Both the position numbers and the translations under genes were made by a program. Below are positions 51,870-57,729 of a stretch of 57,729 bases of DNA, in pieces. The stretch spans positions 1-57,729 of the forward strand of contig DATMRT010000100.1 of the NCBI GenBank assembly GCA_035565975.1, in the 5' to 3' direction. Below the pieces are notes generated by a model. It was not told the DNA's origin. It was given only the letters and a program-made list of their open reading frames with translations, and did not search any database. Position 1 is the first letter of the stretch, and the number at the start of each line of letters is the position of its first letter. Source of the stretch: Ga0077530 sp035565975 (GTDB taxonomy: Bacteria; Pseudomonadota; Alphaproteobacteria; Rhizobiales; Hyphomicrobiaceae).

Positions 51870-52214
51870 ATGACGATGACTCTGAAAGGTCCTCACGCCC
51901 TCTCATTCGATGCGCTGCAGCGCGTGTTGCCAAAGGCGCGGACAGGCATATTCGCGCTCGGCTACGTCGATCGGGAAGGGCGGTTCAGGGTGCAGGCCGT
52001 CGGCCGGGACGACTACGACGTGCGCGCACGCCTGAGCGAGCTGATCGGCTCAAGCTCGATGTTCAAGTATGCCGTCATGACAAACGCACGCGAAGCCTTC
52101 CTGAGGGAATGCGCGCTCTTTCACGAACTCAGGCCACCGTCGACCATCATTCATCCCGCCCGGCCGCGAGGGACGGACTGGCAGTGTCCTCATTGTCTTC
52201 AGCTTGCTCTTTGA
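51870..52214 (+). CDS. Small protein with a GIY-YIG-like fold signature and C-terminal Cys pair
   Basis: This protein has 114 residues. GIF (26-28), AVGRDD (43-48), an Arg on the following helix (R52 or R54) and an acidic residue E80 (FLRECALFHEL) parallel the GIY, YIG, R and E elements of the GIY-YIG nuclease superfamily. The end carries IIHPARP and CPHC (106-109), a possible zinc site. I recall similar small proteins in Rhizobiales but no function. Catalytic competence is doubtful. The 3' end overlaps the convergent gene by 68 bases. Confidence 0.6.
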   Translation: MTMTLKGPHALSFDALQRVLPKARTGIFALGYVDREGRFRVQAVGRDDYDVRARLSELIGSSSMFKYAVMTNAREAFLRECALFHELRPPSTIIHPARPRGTDWQCPHCLQLAL

Positions 52215-52401
52215 GGAACGAGAGCATGTCGCTGAGCCCGCGGTGGTAGCCGAGGTGCCAGTAGGCCTGCTCGGGCGTGTGCGCGTCGAGATGGCGCTGA
52301 TCGGCGAGCGCATACGGTGCTTCCTCCTCGAGCCACGTGCCGAGTTGGGCAATGCGCTGGATTATGCGCTCGTATTTGTTCTCATCGATCATGCCGGCCA
52401 T
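52147..52401 (-). CDS. Small acidic hypothetical protein
   Basis: This protein has 84 residues and is helical and acidic (pattern KYERIIQRIAQLGTWLEEEAPYALADQRHLD; later YHRGLSDMLSFLKEQ). A second ATG at 52392 may be the real start. It is convergent with the GIY-YIG-like gene, sharing 68 bases of opposite-strand coding sequence. I recognise no family, but the residue pattern looks like genuine coding sequence. Confidence 0.55.
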   Translation of the reverse strand: MAGMIDENKYERIIQRIAQLGTWLEEEAPYALADQRHLDAHTPEQAYWHLGYHRGLSDMLSFLKEQAEDNEDTASPSLAAGRDE

Positions 52402-52424
52402 AGTGCCGGCGTGCCGCTTAGAAA

Positions 52425-52463
52425 CCGCTAAGCCTGCGGCAATTGTGGTGGCTTGGTTAGCGG
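52425..52463. repeat. Inverted repeat between lysozyme and small hypothetical gene
   Basis: CCGCTAA (52425-52431) and TTAGCGG (52457-52463) are perfect arms around 25 bases, extended on the inner side by GCC / GGC with a bulge. It lies 15 bases beyond the lysozyme stop on the minus strand and could be part of its terminator. No long T-run follows. Confidence 0.35.
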
Positions 52464-52478
52464 GGGGTTAACGGCCGC

Positions 52479-53219
52479 TCAGGCGGTGCGCGCCTGGCGC
52501 TCGGCGCGCGTTTCCGTCGGATTCATGGGATCGGCGAGGGTAGAGCGCATCTGCAGATCGAACATCAGCTCCACGAGCATGGAGAGCGCCTGCGCCGAGC
52601 GTGTGTCGCTGCTTTCGCCAGCCGGTGCCGAGCCATTGCCCTCGCGGAGCGCCGTCAGCGCCCGCTCGGCCGAGCCGGCCTCGGGGCCGTTCCCGAGCAG
52701 GGTATTGACCGGGCTGGACGGGAAGGGAGTGACGGGCGCTGCCGCGCGTGCCACTGCCGTCGACGCGGGGCCTGTGGTTGCGGCGGACGGCCCAACGCCG
52801 GCGGGTGCTGCGCCGCTGCCGATCCAGTCGAACTCGGCGAGGCGCCGCCGGACGAGCCCGGGCAGGACCTCGCCACCGGCCTTCGTGTACTGGAGGAAGC
52901 GCTCCCTGACCGCCTCGATGTCCTGGCCGCGCACGGCATCGCCGAGCCCGCTCGTGACCCAGCGGCTGCCGGCATTGAACGTCAGGGAGGTGAGCGCGGC
53001 CTTGGTCCCTTCGTCCCAGCCGGCGGCGTGCTTCTCCACGATGCTGCGTGCGGCAGCGATCTCGGCGGCAAATCGCCGCTCGGCCTCATCGGGCGAGATG
53101 GTCTCGCCGGCATAGAGGGCCTTGGTGCCATACCCATTGCTGTGCTGGGCATAGTCCCACTGCGCTTTGGGCGTGAAGCCCTCGAAGGATTTTATGGCTT
53201 CGAGATAACTATGGTGCAT
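52479..53219 (-). CDS. GH24-type lysozyme (T4-like muramidase)
   Basis: The ATG at 53219 gives 246 residues. The lysozyme domain (about 5-115) has SFEGF with catalytic-type E13 and D22 nine residues later, the same spacing as E11/D20 of T4 lysozyme. NGYGTKA and a later LTSLTFNAGS segment follow. The C-terminal 125 residues are Pro/Ala/Thr-rich and end near an MxDLQM helix. No signal peptide is apparent; in-frame upstream codons to 53327 add none. It is chromosomal and not within a phage cluster. A flagellar or cell-wall role is possible. Confidence 0.8.
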   Translation of the reverse strand: MHHSYLEAIKSFEGFTPKAQWDYAQHSNGYGTKALYAGETISPDEAERRFAAEIAAARSIVEKHAAGWDEGTKAALTSLTFNAGSRWVTSGLGDAVRGQDIEAVRERFLQYTKAGGEVLPGLVRRRLAEFDWIGSGAAPAGVGPSAATTGPASTAVARAAAPVTPFPSSPVNTLLGNGPEAGSAERALTALREGNGSAPAGESSDTRSAQALSMLVELMFDLQMRSTLADPMNPTETRAERQARTA

Positions 53220-53532
53220 GTCGCCGCGTCGAATGTCGGTCGCGACGCCACATCCGCATGAATGTGCGCCGCACGCATCACGATTGTGCTGATTTGCTTG
53301 CGTGGACCTCGCCTCGTCGATGCACATTGATGCTGCAACAATTGGGGCGAAGTCGGGCGGCCGGCTCGTGAGATCAAGGCGGCAGAGGGGGAACCATTGT
53401 GCTGACGTTCATGTTCCGGTTGTCAAGGTGCGCGGCGCCGGGCGTGGGTGGGGGGCCGGTGCTCCGTACGCGTGGTGGTGGGGGACGAGGCTCCAGGCAT
53501 GATCGGATGGGGCGACACGCCGGGAATGAATA
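53220..53532. promoter_or_regulatory. 313-base divergent intergenic region
   Basis: This region separates the minus-strand lysozyme from the plus-strand membrane protein. No gene is supported. AT-richer patches near 53325-53345 may hold promoters. The stretch 53430-53490 is an unusual G-rich run (GGGCGTGGGTGGGGGGCC, then GGTGGTGGGGGACG) that could form a G-quadruplex on the plus strand. No known operator was recognised. Confidence 0.4.
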
Positions 53533-54855
53533 ATGACAAAACATCTTCTGTATGAACTTGTCGCGCTGGCGACCGTGCGCAAAGCAGAACTTTACAGGGA
53601 ACGGGCAGGTGGCAGCACGCTGACGCCCGGTATCCTGATCGTGACCGGCGCGGCGTTTGCCGTTTACTGGCTCACGGGCATCGTGCTCGCTTCACGTCAA
53701 ACCATCGCGCACTTCGGTGCCGATTCCACATTCTATGCCGTGCTGGCCGACATGGCGGTCCATCATCGGGCGGCGCGCTTTCATCCCGTGACGACCACGT
53801 TGGGGCTCGCATGGATGAAGACGTTTTCGCCGCTGCTTACGCCGTGGCTCGCGCCGGCGACCATCCTCAAGGCCATGTTCGCGGCTGTCGGCGCGCTCGG
53901 CGTCTGGGCCGCCATGGCGATATACACGGTGCTGCTGCCGAGGGGCTATGCCCTGCTCGGTGGCATCCTCTACGCCAGCTCGCTCGGCGTGTGGTACTTC
54001 TCGGGCATCCCGGAATCGAAGATCGTCACCGCGACCCTCTCGGTGCTCTACATTGCTCTCTATGTGCGCCTGCGCGAGGACTGGAGCGTAACCGGCGCCT
54101 CCGCCCTTGGCGCGATCCTCGCGCTCGCCTGTCTGAACGAGGTCGTCTCGGCGTTTCTGCTCGCCATTCCGGTGGTCGATGGCTTGATGCGGCACGGCTT
54201 CGACTGGCGGCGGTACCGGTGGCTCGCGGCGCATATACCGGTGGTGCTCGCGGCCTGGTACATCCTTGAAGTCTTCGTCAATGGCTGGCTCGTTCCAGAG
54301 AGCGCGTATCAGGAAGGCCAGTCGCACTTCAACATGCTGCTCTACTACATCGCCAAGAACGACTACGGTCTCGCGAGCCTGCACGGTTTCATCGCGAACT
54401 GGTTCTTCTTCAATATCGTGGCGCCGACGCCTCAGGCGCCGCTCTGGCCGCAGGCGGGTGGATACTTCGAGCCGACCCTTGCAGCCTATCTTGCATCGCC
54501 GATCGCCCTTCTCACGCTCGGCTTGATCGCGCTTATCGCGATCGTAGGCGTCTGGCCGCGCCTGCGTGCCGCGAGATTGGGCACCGGAGGCGAACTCCTG
54601 CTGCCGCTCGTAACCTATGCTCTGGTTCGAGCCGTGTTCTTCTTCATCTTCAATCCATCCGAGCCGCTGCTGTTCAGTCCCGCGGTCACGATCGTGCATT
54701 GGCTGATCCTGCTCGTGCCGTTCGCGGCGTCGCGGTTTCCGGCCAAGCCGGCGCTGCTCGGCGCGCTGGGCGTGCTGCTTATCGCGACCAATGCAGCCTT
54801 CATGCTCGGTCCGGAGGGCTTCGCAGGCATCGCAGGGCATTTCGCGAAGCCCTGA
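53533..54855 (+). CDS. Polytopic membrane protein of unknown function
   Basis: This protein has 440 residues and about ten to eleven hydrophobic helices, starting near residue 31 (ILIVTGAAFAVYWLTGIVL). A conserved-looking early loop has GADSTFYAVLADMAVHHRAARFHPVTT, and a mid-protein segment reads WYFSGIPESKIVTATLSVLY. Acidic and His residues after the first helix, in a many-helix protein, are reminiscent of GT-C fold glycosyltransferases, but no diagnostic motif is certain. The stop abuts the end of the convergent gene with no gap. Confidence 0.7.
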   Translation: MTKHLLYELVALATVRKAELYRERAGGSTLTPGILIVTGAAFAVYWLTGIVLASRQTIAHFGADSTFYAVLADMAVHHRAARFHPVTTTLGLAWMKTFSPLLTPWLAPATILKAMFAAVGALGVWAAMAIYTVLLPRGYALLGGILYASSLGVWYFSGIPESKIVTATLSVLYIALYVRLREDWSVTGASALGAILALACLNEVVSAFLLAIPVVDGLMRHGFDWRRYRWLAAHIPVVLAAWYILEVFVNGWLVPESAYQEGQSHFNMLLYYIAKNDYGLASLHGFIANWFFFNIVAPTPQAPLWPQAGGYFEPTLAAYLASPIALLTLGLIALIAIVGVWPRLRAARLGTGGELLLPLVTYALVRAVFFFIFNPSEPLLFSPAVTIVHWLILLVPFAASRFPAKPALLGALGVLLIATNAAFMLGPEGFAGIAGHFAKP

Positions 54856-55734
54856 TCACCACTTCATGGCTTCCGGTGGCGCGGCAACGGCCTCGAAGCG
54901 CATGTCGCGGAAATCGGCAATGCGTTTTGCCGTGCGCAGGTAGTCGGGCGGATCGAGTTTCTGCCAGTCCTTGAGGCGATAGATACAGCCATCACAGGCG
55001 AAGAGCAGGTCGCCGTTCTCGTGATGGTGCACCCACTCCACCCAGGTCGCGCCGCCGCGGACCAGTGCTTCCCGGAAATGGCCGCTGTCGAGATTGGTGC
55101 CGTGCGAGGGACCGTGCGCCGACGGCTTCAGTCCGCGGCCTGAGCCGAACCAACTGCCGACGTGGACCGCCCTTGGGATCGGCACGCTTTCGATCGGCGC
55201 CATGCGGTTTTCGGGCTCCTGGATGAGGATGCCGCGATCGCCGTGAAACATGCCGCCGCCGGTCCAATGACCGAATGCGGGCCAAAGTGCCAATGCGGTG
55301 AAGTACGGCGGCGTGGAAACGGCGGTCCACGTCGTGTCGAGGCGCGCTGGACGTTGCGGCGCGGGTCCTGGCAGGCTCGGGACCATGTAGCGCGGCACGC
55401 GGCGGCCGGGGCGAGGGAGCCGCGCAAGCGGTGCCGCAAGCGGATCGTAGGGCTTGCCCGATTTCGGACGCGCCGCGACCCGCGTGGCTCCCGAGCGATG
55501 ATGCTGGGCCGCCCAGTAGATGATCTTGTCGCCAGAGGGCGAGAGATCGCACAGCCTAACGATGCCGACCATCCATTGGCCGGGCGTGAAGACGTCTTTG
55601 CGCAGGTCCCAGGTGGCCAGCCGCCAGTGTGTGCGCGGTCCTCGCCGCAGAATGACCGCTCGCGGCGCGGCGGACGCGAACAGAACGTCGAGGCGCGTGC
55701 GGATCTGGCCTGCGGCGGCGGCGGGATGGCTCAT
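54856..55734 (-). CDS. Hypothetical protein, Trp/Pro-rich
   Basis: This protein has 292 residues, with no signal peptide or membrane helix. It is rich in Trp, Pro, Arg and Gly (HWRLATWDLRKDVFTPGQWMVG; YWAAQHHRSG; WVEWVHHHENGDLLFACDGCIYRL). The repeated pattern of a strand followed by GD/DG turns suggests a beta-propeller-like or WD-type repeat. I do not recognise the family. The start is four bases from the acuI-like stop, so they are probably co-transcribed. Confidence 0.65.
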   Translation of the reverse strand: MSHPAAAAGQIRTRLDVLFASAAPRAVILRRGPRTHWRLATWDLRKDVFTPGQWMVGIVRLCDLSPSGDKIIYWAAQHHRSGATRVAARPKSGKPYDPLAAPLARLPRPGRRVPRYMVPSLPGPAPQRPARLDTTWTAVSTPPYFTALALWPAFGHWTGGGMFHGDRGILIQEPENRMAPIESVPIPRAVHVGSWFGSGRGLKPSAHGPSHGTNLDSGHFREALVRGGATWVEWVHHHENGDLLFACDGCIYRLKDWQKLDPPDYLRTAKRIADFRDMRFEAVAAPPEAMKW

Positions 55735-55737
55735 CGG

Positions 55738-56724
55738 CTACCCGATTTCGAGCACCACGCGGCCGCGCACCTTGCCGGCGAGAATCTCTGGCGCCAGTGC
55801 TACAGCATCGCCGATCGGCCGCGTGACCGTCAGCGCATCGAGCTTGGCGATGTCGAGGTCACGCGCAAGGCGCGTCCAGGCTTCGAGGCGCCGGGGCTTG
55901 GGCGCCATGACGCTGTCGACACCCGCGAGCGTCACGCCGCGCAGAATGAACGGCGCGACGGACGAGGGAAAATCCATGCCCTGCGCCAGCCCGCAGGCGG
56001 CGACGCAGCCGTCGTACTTGGTCATGGAGATGACGTTCGCGAGCGTGGTCGAGCCGACCACGTCAACGGCGCCGGCCCAACGCTCCTTGCCGAGCGGGCG
56101 CGCAGGCCCGGCAAGCTCCGCGCGATCGAGTATCTCGCTCGCGCCGAGGCTCTTGAGATAGCCGGCTTCCGAAGCGCGGCCCGTCGACGCGATGACCGTA
56201 TAGCCGAGCTTGGCCAGCAGGGCGATCGCGACCGAGCCGACGCCACCGGCAGCGCCAGTGACGAGAACCGGACCGCGATCCGGCGTGATGCCGTTGCGCT
56301 CGAGGGCGAGCACGCACAGCATGGCCGTATAGCCCGCGGTGCCGATTGCCATGGTCTGAGCCGGTGTGAAGGCGGCGGGGCGCGGGACCAGCCAGTCGGC
56401 CTTGACGCGCGCACGCTGGGCATAGCCGCCGAGGTGGGTCTCGCCGACCCCCCAACCGTTCAGGATGACGCCGTCACCGGCCTTGAATGCCGGGTTGCCG
56501 GAGGTGATGACCTCGCCGGCGAAGTCAATGCCCGGGATCATCGGCCAGCGGCGCACGACCGGCGCCTTGCCGGTAATCGCGAGGCCGTCCTTGTAGTTGA
56601 TCGTCGAGTGCGAGACGCGGATCGTGACATCGCCGTCCATGAGGTCGGCATCGGTGAGATCGGTCCACGCGGCAGACGGGCCGGTTTCGCCCTTCGTCAG
56701 CAGCAGTCCTTTGAACGACGACAT
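55738..56724 (-). CDS. acuI: Acrylyl-CoA reductase (NADPH), AcuI/YhdH family
   Basis: The ATG at 56724 with GGAGAG upstream gives 328 residues of a zinc-independent medium-chain dehydrogenase. The N-terminal half has SHSTINYKDGLAITGK and RRWPMIPGIDFAGEV; the Rossmann half has PVLVTGAAGGVGSVAIALL. The length and the YKDGLA/PGID wording fit YhdH/AcuI, which reduces acryloyl-CoA to propionyl-CoA with NADPH, a detoxifying step in propionate or DMSP metabolism. No DMSP genes are visible nearby, so general quinone-oxidoreductase annotation is the alternative. Confidence 0.87.
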   Translation of the reverse strand: MSSFKGLLLTKGETGPSAAWTDLTDADLMDGDVTIRVSHSTINYKDGLAITGKAPVVRRWPMIPGIDFAGEVITSGNPAFKAGDGVILNGWGVGETHLGGYAQRARVKADWLVPRPAAFTPAQTMAIGTAGYTAMLCVLALERNGITPDRGPVLVTGAAGGVGSVAIALLAKLGYTVIASTGRASEAGYLKSLGASEILDRAELAGPARPLGKERWAGAVDVVGSTTLANVISMTKYDGCVAACGLAQGMDFPSSVAPFILRGVTLAGVDSVMAPKPRRLEAWTRLARDLDIAKLDALTVTRPIGDAVALAPEILAGKVRGRVVLEIG

Positions 56725-56964
56725 GGGGCTCTCCCTTGCGCATTGTTCTGTACTCACGGCTTTACGCCACGTGGCTGCGCCTGTCGAGCCAAGGCCGCGA
56801 GCCGCGCGTCGGCTCGCGTGCGGTCGGAAAAGGCGTTTTCTACAGCGGCATTGACGCACTTGTCAGGCCGGGCCGGCTCTGGGATCGTCGCATGGGGAAT
56901 TGGGCGTGCCGCCGGATGCTTGATGGAGGGCCGATTGAGGCGCCGAGGACGAGGGGCTCGTACG

Positions 56965-57504
56965 ATGCTGGGCGCGTTCGCGTGCCTGGTGGCGCCCCTT
57001 CTTGCGGCGTGCGAGGGCACGAGCGTCCTCAAGACGGCAAGCCTGTCGACCTCGGTCGCGCTCGGCAACTACAGCAGCAGTCACACGGAAGGCACGGGCG
57101 AGATCTACTCGCGTGTCGCCCGCGGCGCCAAAGCGTGCTGGTTCGGCCCGGGCAAGCCTCTCGAAGAGACGCACGTCTTCGAAGGCAAACTCGATCCCGA
57201 GAGCGAAGGGGGCGCGGCAGAGGTCGCCGTTCACATCCGCACGCCCGATCAGCCGAATCCACGGGGTGGCAAGGTCTTCGTCGTCTCGATCAAGAAGGAG
57301 GGCGAGGGCTCCAGCCTCGTCACTGAGAACCGCCGTCTTCCGGAGCCGCTCGCCGACGCCATGCGCACCGATGTCGCGCGTTGGGCCAAGACCGGTTCCG
57401 TCGAGTGTAGTGTTCTGGCTGGGCCAGAGAGCCAGACGGCCGCCAACGCGCCGCCTTTGCCTGAGCGCAAGCCAGCCGCGAAAAAGGCGAAGGCCAAGAA
57501 GTAG
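56965..57504 (+). CDS. Small lipoprotein of unknown function
   Basis: The ATG at 56965 (GAGGGG upstream) gives 179 residues. A signal peptide with a perfect lipobox LAAC (cysteine 16) is followed by a mature domain containing YSRVARGAKACWFGPGKPL and a strand pair around KVFVVSIKKEGEG. The C-terminal tail is Lys/Ala/Pro-rich (RKPAAKKAKAKK). An upstream ATG at 56923 would add a basic n-region. The same frame is open for 1.8 kb upstream, but that part is antisense to two genes and is not coding. Family not recognised. Confidence 0.72.
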   Translation: MLGAFACLVAPLLAACEGTSVLKTASLSTSVALGNYSSSHTEGTGEIYSRVARGAKACWFGPGKPLEETHVFEGKLDPESEGGAAEVAVHIRTPDQPNPRGGKVFVVSIKKEGEGSSLVTENRRLPEPLADAMRTDVARWAKTGSVECSVLAGPESQTAANAPPLPERKPAAKKAKAKK

Positions 57505-57507
57505 TAG

Positions 57508-57729
57508 CTAGGCCGCCTCGGACTGCGCGCGACGCCGATCGCCCAGTCGCAACGAGCGTTGACGAATGCGCTTGCCCATCGCCTCGCGCTCGGCACGCGG
57601 CAGGATGTCCAGGCTAGGCCAGAGGCCGGTAATGAGCGTGCGCGCATAGCCATTCGCGTGGCCGGATCGGCGCATGGCGGCGGCCGCCGTGTGGTGATCG
57701 TAGGCGAGCCGGTGGGTCGAGAGTACGAG
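57508..57729 (-). CDS. C-terminal fragment of a hypothetical protein (cut by window edge)
   Basis: The minus-strand frame ending in TAG at 57510-57508 is open to the window edge and gives 73 residues. It begins LVLSTHRLAYDHHTAAAAM and ends with a basic segment (MGKRIRQRSLRLGDRRRAQ). AYDHHTAAAAMRRSG and LITGLWPSLDILPRAERE look like real protein. The family is not recognised. It is convergent with the lipoprotein gene, and the stop codons are 3 bases apart. Confidence 0.55.
   Translation of the reverse strand, partial: LVLSTHRLAYDHHTAAAAMRRSGHANGYARTLITGLWPSLDILPRAEREAMGKRIRQRSLRLGDRRRAQSEAA

Noticed and set aside
52479..53219. Prophage remnant, based on the lysozyme
   Set aside because: No holin, tail, capsid or integrase genes are near; base composition matches neighbours, and the family has chromosomal members in Rhizobiales.
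55162..56964. Long upstream extension (about 600 codons) of the lipoprotein frame on the plus strand
   Set aside because: It is antisense to the hypothetical gene and acuI. Its composition is typical of a shadow frame, and only the part from the lipobox onward looks like a real protein.

Overview
The window is high-GC bacterial DNA with densely packed genes, and it is dominated by a large flagellar locus of the type found in Hyphomicrobiales (Rhizobiales; Alphaproteobacteria). The assignment rests on flaF and flbT, motC and motE, an ftcR-type master regulator, a DUF1217 gene, short forms of FlgD and FlgJ, and no sigma-28 gene or fliD/fliS in view. Five hairpins of the CTCTCCCCG-type intergenic repeat common in this order support it. 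I cannot name a genus.

Left part (1-11.1 kb). All genes here except one are on the minus strand. They are a ligase-associated DNA-repair pair (an Lhr-type DEXH helicase and the nuclease PdeM), then a peptide-type ABC importer (fused double ATPase, solute-binding protein, two permeases) preceded by a small DUF6455 gene. On the plus strand, divergent from DUF6455, is an enolase-superfamily enzyme that closely resembles D-galactarolactone cycloisomerase. The promoter gap between these two divergent genes holds an FNR/FixK-like box.

Polysaccharide part (11.1-16.7 kb). A HlyD-type adaptor and a BcsA-like family 2 glycosyltransferase with a C-terminal PilZ domain form a two-gene minus-strand unit. 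It resembles the c-di-GMP-activated bgsBA mixed-linkage beta-glucan system of Sinorhizobium. A secreted DUF1080 protein lies downstream and a divergent GntR/UTRA regulator upstream. This is the most interesting accessory system in the window, and it abuts the flagellar locus.

Flagellar part (16.7-52.2 kb). Minus strand: DUF1217, flgF, fliI. Plus strand: motA, fliN, flhB, an unknown gene, flgB, flgC, fliE, flgG, flgA, flgI, motE, flgH, fliL, fliP; a single flagellin gene with a structured leader and a strong terminator; fliF, a fliH-like gene, motB, motC, fliK, fliG, fliM, an unknown anchored protein; ftcR; then flgE, flgK, flgL, flaF, flbT, flgD, fliQ, flhA, fliR and four small accessory genes (fliJ-like, flgJ-like rod-binding, flgN-like, FliL-like). 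Together they encode nearly the whole basal body, export apparatus, stator, hook and filament, plus transcriptional (FtcR) and post-transcriptional (FlaF/FlbT) control of flagellin. fliO was not found. Two tandem, diverged palindromic repeats lie between flagellin and fliF.

Right part (52-57.7 kb). This holds small hypotheticals, a GH24-type lysozyme, a polytopic membrane protein, a hypothetical protein, an AcuI/YhdH-type acrylyl-CoA reductase, a small lipoprotein, and the 3' end of a gene cut by the window edge. No rRNA, tRNA, CRISPR array, insertion sequence or prophage was seen.
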